Source: a virus
Length of the DNA: 64,000 nucleotides
Direction: 5' to 3' (one strand)
Virus record (IMG/VR): IMGVR_UViG_3300028045_000010
Coordinates: 1-64,000 of that record
In this document: in pieces, positions 22,821 to 30,493 of the stretch
How the letters are laid out: each line of letters starts with the position of its first letter
Numbering within the stretch: the stretch's first letter is position 1
Program-made: the position numbers and the translations under genes
The notes under the pieces: model-generated
What the model was told of the DNA's origin: nothing
What the model saw: only the letters and a program-made list of their open reading frames with translations
The model's database searches: none

Positions 22821-23041
22821 TGTCTACGGAAATTATACTAGTAATTTCGTGCTCTACCAATTGAGCTATCTCCCCATTTTATATGCATTCACGTATGTAT
22901 AATATACCCGTTTGGGTATAATTTTATATGCATTCACGTATAATATACCCGTTTGGGTATATTTTGTGGGGAGAGTAGGATTCGAACCTACACACCGTCG
23001 TTTACAGCGAATAGAAGTATCTAAATATATAGCCGTAGACA
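22821..23041 (-). tRNA. Circularly permuted tRNA-Tyr (GTA): 3' half precedes 5' half
   Basis: In minus-strand order, 23010-22967 encodes the tRNA 3' half (TCG-CTGTAAA-CGACG anticodon arm, T-arm GTAGG-TTCGAAT-CCTAC, acceptor TCTCCCC, A73), and 22875-22848 encodes the 5' half (acceptor GGGGAGA, D-arm GCTCAATTGGTAGAGC, A, CG). Joined between positions 28 and 29 they give a 72-nt cloverleaf with perfect 7-bp acceptor and perfect anticodon stem CGTCG/CGACG, anticodon GTA. Neither half has a partner in normal order. The extensions beyond the two halves are complementary (CCGTAGACA at 22829-22821 with TGTCTACGG at 23041-23033, plus AGTAT/ATACT), so they would hold the ends together for joining. Class I variable loop, unlike usual bacterial tRNA-Tyr. 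Confidence 0.85.
22876..22966 (-). repeat. Two direct repeats with hairpins between the halves of the permuted tRNA
   Basis: Two copies of about 41-45 bases. Each has a hairpin TATACCC-AAAC-GGGTATA followed by TTATACGTGAATGCATATAAAA. They fill the spacer between A73 of the 3' half and G1 of the 5' half and differ mainly by a 4-base insertion. They may help the end processing that opens the circle, or be a recent duplication. Confidence 0.8.
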
Positions 23042-23075
23042 ATATTTTAATTTCAAAGAACGTTTTCTTTTTCTG

Positions 23076-23148
23076 TCCCCCCGACAAGATTCGAACTTGT
23101 GACTTTCCGCTTAAAAGGCGGAAGCTCTACCAGCTGAGCTACGAGGGA
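23076..23148 (-). tRNA. tRNA-Lys (TTT)
   Basis: Acceptor TCCCTCG / CGGGGGG (G-T pairs at 1-72 and 5-68), D-arm GCTCAGCTGGTAGAGC, anticodon loop CTTTTAA in stem TCCGC/GCGGA, T-arm ACAAG-TTCGAAT-CTTGT, discriminator A. Confidence 0.92.
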
Positions 23149-23154
23149 ATGTTG

Positions 23155-23237
23155 AGGAGAAAGAGAGATTCGAACTCTCGCAACATTTCTGTCGTACACC
23201 TTAGCAGGGTGCTGCATTACCGCTCTGCCACTTCTCC
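23155..23237 (-). tRNA. tRNA-Ser (GCT)
   Basis: Acceptor GGAGAAG / TTTCTCC, anticodon loop CTGCTAA in stem GCACC/GGTGT, class II variable arm (ACGACAGAAATGTTGCG), T-arm GAGAG-TTCGAAT-CTCTC. Base 73 is T rather than the G usual for Ser. Confidence 0.9.
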
Positions 23238-23239
23238 AA

Positions 23240-23452
23240 CTATATTACCAAATTTATTAATACATAAACGTTAACATATTTTCCTTCTGTTATAAATTTT
23301 AATTCATTATTATCATATCCTTTTTTTATAGCCATTTGTTCTAATATATAATAGTAATCATCAAAAAATTCTTCAAAATCTTCTCTGACAATTCTTTTTA
23401 AAAAGATTAATCTTTCTTCATCTGGTATTTCATTTATTTTCACTTTAGTCAT
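23240..23452 (-). CDS. Small acidic hypothetical protein, 70 aa
   Basis: Starts MTKVKINEIPDEERLIF; helical and acidic in the middle (VREDFEEFFDDYYYILEQM). No family recognised. It lies between two tRNA genes, with its stop three bases before tRNA-Ser(GCT), and has the ATATTTAT-like element (AATAAATATTTG) just upstream of the ATG. Function unknown. Confidence 0.5.
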   Translation of the reverse strand: MTKVKINEIPDEERLIFLKRIVREDFEEFFDDYYYILEQMAIKKGYDNNELKFITEGKYVNVYVLINLVI

Positions 23453-23472
23453 AACAAATATTTATTTAGTTC

Positions 23473-23563
23473 TGGCGGAAAGTGGAGGAACCGACCCCCA
23501 GACAACTTAATGCCCTACAGTTTTCAAGACTGCCCGCCCTCCAATAGAGCTGCTTCACTTTCC
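23473..23563 (-). tRNA. tRNA-Ser (TGA), with encoded CCA and unusual T-loop
   Basis: Acceptor GGAAAGTG / CACTTTCC (8 bp possible), G73 and an encoded CCA, the only one in the cluster. Anticodon loop CTTGAAA in stem GCAGT/ACTGT gives TGA. A long variable arm GGCA/TGTC fits Ser. The T-arm GGGGG-TCGGTT-CCTCC has a 6-base loop without the TTCRA consensus. The 8-bp acceptor recalls tRNA-Sec, but that would need anticodon TCA. Confidence 0.75.
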
Positions 23564-23588
23564 GTATTTTAATATTTTAAATAACACT

Positions 23589-24107
23589 TTATTCTTTTTT
23601 CACTTTCCACATTGGAACAAATCCTGCATATCCTTCATCTATAACATTTGCCCAATGGTCAAGATATCCATCTGCTCCAAATTGTTGTTGGCCTGGAGCT
23701 CGGAACTCTTGTCTTTTTTCATTCCACTGTGCTATTCCACCAAATCTTGCAACATTTTTTGCACCTTCTTCACAATCGTACCAAGCTCCATCTTCTAACT
23801 CTTCTTTTGGAATTGCTTTTTTTAATAATTCCAAATCTCTCTCTCTAGTCCATTCGATACCTTTTATTCTCTCTTCACCGTTATACCTTTTTCTTTCATA
23901 CTCTAAGATTTTATCAATCTTATCTTTATCTTTTATATCCTTTTCAAGCTTTTCTCTTTTATTTTTCCAAAACTCTTCTTCTTCCCACTCAATATAAAGT
24001 TTTACTAGTTTTACAATTCTTTCATTTTGTTCTTTACCGTATCTAGCTCCATAATTTGCTTTTACTAATCTATCGTACCAATCTTTATATTTTCCTTTAA
24101 ATTCCAT
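23589..24107 (-). CDS. Hypothetical protein, 172 aa, behind an attenuator-like leader
   Basis: Charged, Trp- and Tyr-rich soluble protein; N-terminal helical coiled-type region (VKLVKLYIEWEEEEFWKNKR) and a C-terminal globular part with GAWYDCEEGAKNVARFGGIA and FVPMWKVKKE. No family recognised. The start lies about 20 bases after a strong hairpin terminator (24126-24158), so expression probably depends on read-through of it. Confidence 0.55.
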   Translation of the reverse strand: MEFKGKYKDWYDRLVKANYGARYGKEQNERIVKLVKLYIEWEEEEFWKNKREKLEKDIKDKDKIDKILEYERKRYNGEERIKGIEWTRERDLELLKKAIPKEELEDGAWYDCEEGAKNVARFGGIAQWNEKRQEFRAPGQQQFGADGYLDHWANVIDEGYAGFVPMWKVKKE

Positions 24108-24125
24108 TTTTCAATTTTTAAGCAT

Positions 24126-24158
24126 AAAAAAACCCGAATCATTTTAAGTGATTCGGGT
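24126..24158 (-). terminator. Strong terminator or attenuator ahead of the 172-aa gene
   Basis: Minus strand: CCCGAATCA, loop CTTAAAA, TGATTCGGG, then seven T; nine perfect pairs. Its CCC is also part of an alternative upstream stem (see next entry). Confidence 0.88.
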
Positions 24159-24320
24159 GTGTATAACGTTAGTTATTTTATGCGCTTAACTTACATCATA
24201 GCACACCCTTTTAAATCTTGATTTATTATCATCATGACTCATCGTTATGTTTCCAAAGACTTTCGAATTGGAACAATAATTTGCGATATGTGTACTTGTA
24301 AGTTGCAAAAGTTTTTAATT
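24133..24320 (-). ncRNA. Structured leader or small RNA upstream of the terminator
   Basis: The gene-free stretch 24108-24439 contains, on the minus strand, a TTCCAA...TTTGGAA hairpin near 24250-24280, and GGGTGTG (24208-24202) pairing with CACACCC (24161-24155), which shares CCC with the terminator stem. The two folds exclude each other, as in attenuators or riboswitches. Bases 24320-24439 are A/T-rich, presumably promoter. Alternatively the element is a free small RNA ended by the terminator. No known class recognised. Confidence 0.4.
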
Positions 24321-24439
24321 TTTATTATTACTAAATATATTCTATTTTTCTAAATCTGATACAAATATAAAATTTTATTTTTAATATTCAATAATTATAA
24401 CGTTTTATTTTTTGAAATGTTACAGTTTTTTAAAAAAAC

Positions 24440-24826
24440 TTATTCTATTGCTGAACTTTGTAATTTAGTTTCAGTTTTTTGTCCCAATTTATTTGGATAA
24501 GCCAATTCATCAAGAGATTTATGTGGGTCTAATATTCTTGCGTTACCATAATGAAGAGCTTCCATTGCCTCATGTCTTAAAATTAAATCTATTGCAAGCC
24601 ATGCAGTCATTACTATAAACTTTTCTGTTGAACCATCAGGAACAAACCATTCTCTCCCATACCCAGTTCCAACTACTCCAGTGTTTGTGTCTGGTCTTCT
24701 AAATGATAAAGCAAAAGTGTTTCCATATTTTCCCAAGCTTGTAACTCTCCAATTCCATCCCATATCTATACAGGATGGTGCCATTGAAATTTTTGATAAT
24801 ATCTTTTCTATATTTTCTTTTTTCAT
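24440..24826 (-). CDS. Conserved phage hypothetical protein, 128 aa
   Basis: Contains GYGREWFVPDGSTEKFIVMT followed by a helix with ILRHEAMEALHYGNARILDP and HKSLDELA. This arrangement (WF...TE...HE.....Y....I.(D/N)PH) is one I recognise in small proteins of many tailed phages, without known function. The HE pair is suggestive of metal binding but not proof. Preceded by an A/T leader; divergent from the gene at 24878. Confidence 0.5.
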   Translation of the reverse strand: MKKENIEKILSKISMAPSCIDMGWNWRVTSLGKYGNTFALSFRRPDTNTGVVGTGYGREWFVPDGSTEKFIVMTAWLAIDLILRHEAMEALHYGNARILDPHKSLDELAYPNKLGQKTETKLQSSAIE

Positions 24827-24877
24827 AATGCAAATATAATAAAAATTTGAATATTTATTAGAATAAACATATTTTTA

Positions 24878-25360
24878 ATGAATAAAAGAGATTTAATACA
24901 TCTAGTTAAAGAAATTATACAAGAGGCCTATGGTAATGTTGAAGAAGCTGGCGGGAGTCATTCTGATGCCAAAGATATGAGAAAAGCTGTTAAGTGGATT
25001 GAAAACAACTTAGAAGGAATTAGAATAGAAGACGTTAAGGATGGCCAAAAAATATGCCCACCAAAAGAAAGGTCTTCAGAATGTTATACAATACACAAGG
25101 GAGGTAAGGGAAGATTTGATTTGTATAGATTTTTATCAAAAGCATATGAAGTAAGTAAGCATGAAATAGAGAATGCTATAAGTTCAAATAGACCTCTTAA
25201 TTTATTGGGTATAAGTTTGCCTAAAATAAAATTAGGAAAAAAAATATGGATTATAGATGCAGAAAATGAAGAGATAATTCTTGATAGAAATAAAAAAAAT
25301 AGAATGTCATTTTATGATTTAGATGACAAGGTGTTGGATGATATTATTGAATTAATATAA
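24878..25360 (+). CDS. Hypothetical protein with VKEIIQEA N-terminal motif, 160 aa
   Basis: N-terminus MNKRDLIHLVKEIIQEAYGN is the shared motif. It is followed by a Gly/Ser hinge and a helical region (AKDMRKAVKWIENNLEG), then a basic, beta-rich half (YTIHKGGKGRFDLYRFLSKA; KIKLGKKIWIIDAENEEIIL). No family recognised. ATATTTATT element at 24851, about 20 bases upstream of the ATG. Possibly packaged, by analogy with other carriers of the motif. Confidence 0.5.
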   Translation: MNKRDLIHLVKEIIQEAYGNVEEAGGSHSDAKDMRKAVKWIENNLEGIRIEDVKDGQKICPPKERSSECYTIHKGGKGRFDLYRFLSKAYEVSKHEIENAISSNRPLNLLGISLPKIKLGKKIWIIDAENEEIILDRNKKNRMSFYDLDDKVLDDIIELI

Positions 25361-25416
25361 ACTAACATTAACATCAAATAGGCACACTTAAATGTTGATA
25401 GATTTGAGCGGACTTA

Positions 25417-27312
25417 TTAGTTATATAACAAATTCACCAAGTTACTAAATATATTTCCGTCTTTAACTTCAACATGTTGTTCAAATTCTTTTCCATCTAA
25501 AACTTTAGAAAGTATAGATGATTTTTGATTTAAAAGATTATCTATATCTTCATCAATGGTATCTTGACATATTAATCTTATTATTTGAATTTTATCTGAA
25601 GCTGAAGATGCTCTATGTATTCTATCTTCCGCCTGCTCTCTGTCAGCTGAAGTCCAAGGTTGGTCTATAAATATAGCTATACTAGCAGAAGTTAGCGTAA
25701 TACCAACTCCAGCAGCTCCTATAGTTCCAGAAAAAACTTTTATTTTTTCATTATCCATAAAATCTTCAACAGCTTTGTTTTTTTGTTCTATATTTTTATC
25801 TCCATTAAAAATAACTGAAACGTCTTTAAACTGTTCTGCGATATCATATGAAACTTTTTTATATTGACTAAAAACAACGACCTTTTCACCTCCATCAACT
25901 ATGTCTTTTATAAAATCAAATGCTCTTTTCATTTTTAGTTCAGAAGTAAATTGTTTAAGCTTTTGTATTCTAGTTAAATGATTCATTCTATTATCTGAAT
26001 CCAATTCATCTTTACTTCTATCTTCTTTGATTCCTTTTTTTATTTTATTATACTCTCTCACTTCTATGTCTGAAAGTTCTATCGGAATAGATGTGTATGT
26101 TTTTGGTGGCAACTGTTTTAATATGTCTTTTTTTAACCTCCTTAAGAAGAATGGTGAGATTTTTTCAAATAACTCATCTAAATTAGAGGCTCCACTATAA
26201 TCCCATCCAAAATTATTTTTTTCTGCTGCACAATATTTTACTCCAAAAGAATGTTGATTAGTCCACTCTTCTGGGTACATGAAGTTTAATAAAGAAAAAA
26301 ATTCATATGGTCTACTTTTTATAGCAGTACCAGTCAACAGAAGTCTTTGTGGTATATTTTTTAATACTTTTTTTACTATTTTTGTTCTATCTGCAGAGTT
26401 ATTTTTTATATAATGAGCTTCATCCATTATTAATATCTCATAATCTTCTGGGATTAATTTGGTTCCTAATTTATCTTCTGTAAAAACAATATCTTTAGTT
26501 ACTCTAGAATTTACTACAGCTCTTACTCCGCAATTAGGACAAACTTTATTTTTATATCTTTTTTTGTCATTTTTCTCTTTCCATCCACAAAAAACATTTT
26601 TACAAGTATGTGACATAATTAGTTTTATATATGAATCTAAAGAACTGTAGCTTATAATATGAAACAGAGACTCTTCTTTGCTGTAATTAACCTTACCAGA
26701 CTTTTTAGTTGGCTTCCACTTGTATACAAAAGCTTTTTCGTTTGTAAATTTTAATATTTCACTTCTCCAATTCAGCCTTAAGTTGGCTGGGCATATTATT
26801 ATAGTTTTTTTATTTTTCCAACAAGAATAAGTCATTGCTGCTGCCGTTTTCCCTACTCCTGGCTGGTCTCCTAGCAAAGCTCTTCCTCCACAAGCATCAA
26901 AGAATATAGCGGCTTGCTTTTGATATTCGTAAGGCTCCTTTTTCATAAAAGAAAAATCTACATGAGAGGTTTTTATGTTTTTAGACTTTAAATAAAGAGA
27001 TTCAACAAGCCTTTGTTGCCTTTCTGTAAACTCTCTCTTAAGCTCTTCGACTTCTTCGTCTGATAAGTTGGTAAAACTAAATGGAATTCCATTATCTTTT
27101 ATGAAAGATATTACTTTACCTATATAGTTTTTAGAAACTAGTCTATACCAGTCTTCATATGAAGATTCGTCTGGATTTTGTATACGGTCTACCTTGACTT
27201 GCCTTTGCTCTTCGGGAAATCCTTTTATAAAATCACTTAATTTTTTTCTGTAATTATATTTTATTTTATAATTACTCTTCAACTTTGTGATTATAACCTT
27301 GTTGTTTGACAT
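25417..27312 (-). CDS. SNF2-family DNA helicase/translocase, 631 aa
   Basis: Helicase motif I LLGDQPGVGKTAAA is near residue 150, motif Ia TIIICPANLRLNWRSE, motif II IMDEAHYIKN near 297, motif III LLLTGTAIKSRP, motif V GAAGVGITLTSASIAIF and motif VI DREQAEDRIHRA. An insertion between Ia and II holds four cysteines (TCKNVFCGW...VCPNCG), probably a zinc knuckle. Length and layout match SMARCAL1/UvsW-like phage SNF2 helicases, acting in replication fork repair or recombination. It would fit with the SbcD/SbcC fusion, primase and RuvC-like protein further along the same strand. Confidence 0.9.
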   Translation of the reverse strand: MSNNKVIITKLKSNYKIKYNYRKKLSDFIKGFPEEQRQVKVDRIQNPDESSYEDWYRLVSKNYIGKVISFIKDNGIPFSFTNLSDEEVEELKREFTERQQRLVESLYLKSKNIKTSHVDFSFMKKEPYEYQKQAAIFFDACGGRALLGDQPGVGKTAAAMTYSCWKNKKTIIICPANLRLNWRSEILKFTNEKAFVYKWKPTKKSGKVNYSKEESLFHIISYSSLDSYIKLIMSHTCKNVFCGWKEKNDKKRYKNKVCPNCGVRAVVNSRVTKDIVFTEDKLGTKLIPEDYEILIMDEAHYIKNNSADRTKIVKKVLKNIPQRLLLTGTAIKSRPYEFFSLLNFMYPEEWTNQHSFGVKYCAAEKNNFGWDYSGASNLDELFEKISPFFLRRLKKDILKQLPPKTYTSIPIELSDIEVREYNKIKKGIKEDRSKDELDSDNRMNHLTRIQKLKQFTSELKMKRAFDFIKDIVDGGEKVVVFSQYKKVSYDIAEQFKDVSVIFNGDKNIEQKNKAVEDFMDNEKIKVFSGTIGAAGVGITLTSASIAIFIDQPWTSADREQAEDRIHRASSASDKIQIIRLICQDTIDEDIDNLLNQKSSILSKVLDGKEFEQHVEVKDGNIFSNLVNLLYN

Positions 27313-27374
27313 AATAATTGCAATTTAAGTTAAAAAAATAAAAAAAGCTAATATTTATTATAAAATGTTTCAAA

Positions 27375-27803
27375 ATGAAAGTAACTAAATCTCAACTTAA
27401 AAATCTTATAAAAGAATCTATAAAGACTCACATTAAAAAAGAGGGCTTAAAAAATAGACTAAATACCATTAGCGAAGAGTTAAATAAGTTAAATGAAGAT
27501 GAAGAGATGGAAGTTATGACACCAGAAGTTTCAGAATCTTCAGAAACTATTTTTGATGCCAAACCTGGTGAGATATTAATATTAAACTTTGAAGGAAGAA
27601 CTTTGAAGCTTAGAAGAGTTTGGGATGCTTTATTTCTTGTTACGGATGGATTTGAAAGTACTCATTTAAATACTGGTGACTATGTAGAGTTGCAGGGAAA
27701 TCCAGACTTAACACATGGTAGAGAATATACTTTTAAAGTTTACAAACCAACAAGAGACGTTGAAAGTAGTGCTTTACAGAGTTGGAAAATAGCTAAGAAT
27801 TAG
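27375..27803 (+). CDS. Hypothetical protein with LIKES N-terminal motif, 142 aa
   Basis: N-terminus MKVTKSQLKNLIKESIKTH is the shared motif; an acidic linker (NEDEEMEVMTPEVSESSE) precedes a compact beta-rich domain (PGEILILNFEGRTLKLRRVW; YVELQGNPDLTHGREYTFKV). No family recognised. ATATTTATT at 27352 lies 14 bases before the start. A weak hairpin (AGCAATAA/TTATTGCT) near 27850 may end the transcript. Confidence 0.5.
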   Translation: MKVTKSQLKNLIKESIKTHIKKEGLKNRLNTISEELNKLNEDEEMEVMTPEVSESSETIFDAKPGEILILNFEGRTLKLRRVWDALFLVTDGFESTHLNTGDYVELQGNPDLTHGREYTFKVYKPTRDVESSALQSWKIAKN

Positions 27804-27874
27804 TATTGTTTTTCTACAATTACAGTCCTATATAGGTAAAATAAAGAGCAATAACCTATTGTTTATTGCTTATA

Positions 27875-28402
27875 TTAACTTAAACCAGCTAATTTCTTCA
27901 TTCTTTCACTGCTTTCTTTTATGATTTTTTCTCTTCCTGATTTTATTATAGATTCAGATATTGGACCCTCTTCCTCTTCGGTACCTCCTTCTATCTCTTC
28001 TTCAGCATCTCCTAATTCACCAGTCTCATTAGAAACAAGTTCTTCGCCTCCTAATTCTGAACTTCCATCTTCATCTGCTGTGATGTATTTATTTAAATTT
28101 TCATACCAAATATTATAAACATTATTTATCATATTTATAATATTTTGATTTTCATCATTTACTTGAAATATAGATTCCAAAACTTTAAATCCATTAATTA
28201 AAGAAAATGACCACTTAACAAAATAATCTTTTTCTAAAACAACCTGACCTGACCAAAAAGCATCTTTAACAGGGTTGTCCCACGCTTTAAATGTTTCTTC
28301 ACCATTTTCATCCTTGTCAAAAATAACGGTATATTTTCCTATTTTTTCTTCGAATTGTTTTTTTAATTCATTTATTTCCGCTTGTGTTATCTGTGCTGCC
28401 AT
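27875..28402 (-). CDS. Hypothetical protein with C-terminal RMKKLAGL motif, 175 aa
   Basis: Start taken at ATG 28402 (MAAQITQAEINELKKQFEEK), one base after the upstream stop. The body is helical/beta mixed (GKYTVIFDKDENGEETFKAW; ALVLEKDYFVKW-type segment), then an extremely acidic Gly/Glu linker. The C-terminus SGREKIIKESSERMKKLAGL carries both the KE-type and the RMKxLAG-type elements seen across the window. No family recognised; probable virion-associated protein by analogy. Confidence 0.5.
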   Translation of the reverse strand: MAAQITQAEINELKKQFEEKIGKYTVIFDKDENGEETFKAWDNPVKDAFWSGQVVLEKDYFVKWSFSLINGFKVLESIFQVNDENQNIINMINNVYNIWYENLNKYITADEDGSSELGGEELVSNETGELGDAEEEIEGGTEEEEGPISESIIKSGREKIIKESSERMKKLAGLS

Positions 28403-28403
28403 T

Positions 28404-28613
28404 TTATTTAAATTTTGATTTTGTTCCAAACAATATTTCATCTAACTCATCTTCTGATAGGCCACTTTGTCTCATAGGCTTTTCTGATAAGCTCTTTTGT
28501 TTAATAGGCTTTTCATCTTCTTTAGCTTTTTCTTCTAACTCTTTTAAGGGTTCATTTGAAAATACTTTTGAAACTTCAATGTCTATTAATTTTTCTAAAT
28601 CTGTTTTATTCAT
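28404..28613 (-). CDS. Small charged protein, 69 aa
   Basis: Highly charged and probably disordered. It contains two similar segments, KPIKQKSLSEKP and KPMRQSGLSEDE, a short internal duplication. No family recognised. It lies between two equally small genes with one-base gaps, so it is part of an operon that ends at 27875. Confidence 0.5.
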   Translation of the reverse strand: MNKTDLEKLIDIEVSKVFSNEPLKELEEKAKEDEKPIKQKSLSEKPMRQSGLSEDELDEILFGTKSKFK

Positions 28614-28614
28614 C

Positions 28615-28818
28615 TTAAATATTATTTACCCAAAAACTTTTTTTCTCCCAAAAAAACTTATATTGCTTAATCATCATATCTCTTACAATATCTCTAACAT
28701 CATCTTTATCTAGTGTTTTTTTCATAGCTTTTTCTATCTCATCTTTAACTATTTTTTTCACCTGAGTTTTAGTTAGTTCCTTTCCAGAAGATTCTGATAT
28801 AACAATAAATTCTTTCAT
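28615..28818 (-). CDS. Small charged protein, 67 aa
   Basis: Start taken at ATG 28818 (MKEFIVISESSGKELTKTQV) because the in-frame ATG upstream would add a hydrophobic stretch coming from A/T leader. The middle is a helix of alternating charges (VKKIVKDEIEKAMKKTLDKD). ATATTTATTATAT occurs on the coding strand just upstream. No family recognised. Confidence 0.5.
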   Translation of the reverse strand: MKEFIVISESSGKELTKTQVKKIVKDEIEKAMKKTLDKDDVRDIVRDMMIKQYKFFWEKKSFWVNNI

Positions 28819-28854
28819 ATATAATAAATATGAAATAAAAAAAAGAAGTAACAA

Positions 28855-30066
28855 TTAAAGGTTAATTAGCATTTCCACTAACATAGGACAGGGATACATA
28901 TCAAATTTGTCTTTTCTTACACTTGTATGAGAGTATAATCCTTTTATTTTGCCATAATAAGCGTCTTCATTAAAGTCGAAAGCATCTTTAGGGCTCATTC
29001 CATCTTTTAATAGTTTTGGAATACCTGCAGTCATATCTATTTTTGGATATATTTTTGCAACATGCTTTATTAGCAATCTTAAAGACTCTATTTGCTCTGG
29101 AGTGTATGCGTGCCAATATTGATGCCCTCTAAATTCATAACCTAAATCACAAACCATATTTTCTGGGACTTCGCTATTAACATAAGTATAATATTTACCA
29201 TTTTTCTTAGTTACATACCCAAAATTATTAACCTCTACAGCCGAAGAGTATTTAGACATATTAAAATTACCAACTTTACCTAGATGCCAACCGATATAAT
29301 TATCAGGAAAGCACTCCACAACTTGTCCATTGTACTTGTCATCACCGTAACTTCCTATTTTAATACTTGTGCCACCAATACAATATTGTGTCGCTACACG
29401 CCCTCTATCATCCTTATTCCAACTGTTAATGGTATTATAAGGGTTATTCCACCCAGCAGTATGGTGAATAAAGAAATTCTCTGGTTGTATCTCTCCATAA
29501 TCTTTAACATATTCATCTCCATCTAAATAAGCTCTATCTATTTCTAGCCCATCTTCTGTGGTATAAGAACCTAAATAATTTAACTTATCATCCCTATCGT
29601 CAGAATCGTCAAATCCAGTTCTATCTGTATCTATATCTTCATCATTATCAAAATCAATACCCATAGTCTCATTTACCAATGTTTCATATGTTTTTGACCC
29701 TACAATACCATCTGATACCAATCCTTTATCTGACTGAAATTTCTTTACTGATGATTCTGTGCCAGAACCGAATATTCCATCATCATTAATTCCTAACATT
29801 TGTTGCACTTCCTTAACTTGTGAACCACTATCTCCTTTTTTTAACATAATATTATATTTTACACCGTCTATTAAATAGCTGTAAGTTGTATCTCCAACTA
29901 AGCCGTCTACTGTTGTTTTTTTTGCTGATTGGAAATTCTTAACTGCTGTTTCAGTTATGTCTCCAAAGTAATCTGTAATCGTGTGATATGTCCAAAAGCC
30001 ATTACTATCTAATAGTGACTGTAACTCTTTTACATCTGAACCGCTATCTCCATTTTTTAGTAACAC
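28855..30066 (-). CDS. Endolysin: two peptidoglycan-binding domains and N-acetylmuramoyl-L-alanine amidase, 403 aa
   Basis: Cuts the amide bond between muramic acid and the stem peptide to release phage. Two PG_binding_1 repeats: 1-65 (LLKNGDSGSDVKELQSLLDS ... FGDITETAVKNFQ) and 74-135 (LKKGDSGSQVKEVQQMLG ... GIFGSGTESSVKKFQ). An Asp-rich linker (about 136-165; NDEDIDTDRTGFDDSDDRDD) may bind calcium. The Amidase_2 domain follows from about 190, with zinc ligand region IHHTAG near 200, SAVEVNNFGY, and HTSVRKDKFDMYPCP near 375-390. There is no signal peptide, so a holin is needed. Confidence 0.9.
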   Translation of the reverse strand: MLLKNGDSGSDVKELQSLLDSNGFWTYHTITDYFGDITETAVKNFQSAKKTTVDGLVGDTTYSYLIDGVKYNIMLKKGDSGSQVKEVQQMLGINDDGIFGSGTESSVKKFQSDKGLVSDGIVGSKTYETLVNETMGIDFDNDEDIDTDRTGFDDSDDRDDKLNYLGSYTTEDGLEIDRAYLDGDEYVKDYGEIQPENFFIHHTAGWNNPYNTINSWNKDDRGRVATQYCIGGTSIKIGSYGDDKYNGQVVECFPDNYIGWHLGKVGNFNMSKYSSAVEVNNFGYVTKKNGKYYTYVNSEVPENMVCDLGYEFRGHQYWHAYTPEQIESLRLLIKHVAKIYPKIDMTAGIPKLLKDGMSPKDAFDFNEDAYYGKIKGLYSHTSVRKDKFDMYPCPMLVEMLINL

Positions 30067-30067
30067 T

Positions 30068-30493
30068 TTATCTTAAGTTTTTATTTATTTTATTAATACC
30101 AGCCATTCCTTTTAATTTATCTTTATATCCTTCAAAAATTTTACCATCAGAAATCATTGATGAATCACACTTAACAATAAATTCAGATAATTCTTTTGTA
30201 AAATCTTCTAAATTATTTTTTTTGAAATCTTCAATAAAATCATAGTTATTTACTCCACTAGAAAGCTCGTTAATGAATGTGCTTGTTTTACAGTCATTTG
30301 TAGCGTAAAAAGAAGCTTCATTTAATGTGTTTTCTTTATTTTTAATAAAAGTAAAATTAATTCTACTTTCATTTAAGTGGCCTGTTAATATGTATTTATC
30401 GTTAGAAAAACTGTCTTTATATGACATCTCAACAGTAATAAATGGCTTATCTTTTACTATTTCAGTCTTTATGTTGTATTTAGATTTTCTCAT
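30068..30493 (-). CDS. Hypothetical protein with C-terminal KLKGMAGI motif, 141 aa
   Basis: Beta-rich N-terminal part (KDKPFITVEMSYKDSFSNDK; YILTGHLNESRINFTFI) and a helical second half. The C-terminus FEGYKDKLKGMAGINKINK carries the RxKxLAGI-type element. Its start overlaps the stop of the gene upstream by one base. No family recognised. Immediately before the endolysin in the same operon. Confidence 0.5.
   Translation of the reverse strand: MRKSKYNIKTEIVKDKPFITVEMSYKDSFSNDKYILTGHLNESRINFTFIKNKENTLNEASFYATNDCKTSTFINELSSGVNNYDFIEDFKKNNLEDFTKELSEFIVKCDSSMISDGKIFEGYKDKLKGMAGINKINKNLR

Noticed and set aside
22821-23041. Group I or II intron in a tRNA
   Set aside because: The halves are in reversed order, the flanks are far too short for an intron core and lack intron boundary bases.
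22620-23274. Open frames over the tRNA cluster
   Set aside because: They run through tRNA genes whose cloverleaf structures are clear.
23473-23563. Selenocysteine tRNA
   Set aside because: The 8-bp acceptor and encoded GCCA are suggestive, but the anticodon is TGA (Ser), not TCA, and no selenoprotein machinery is seen.
25361-25416. Possible att site in the convergent spacer
   Set aside because: No repeat or tRNA-end match and no integrase in the window.
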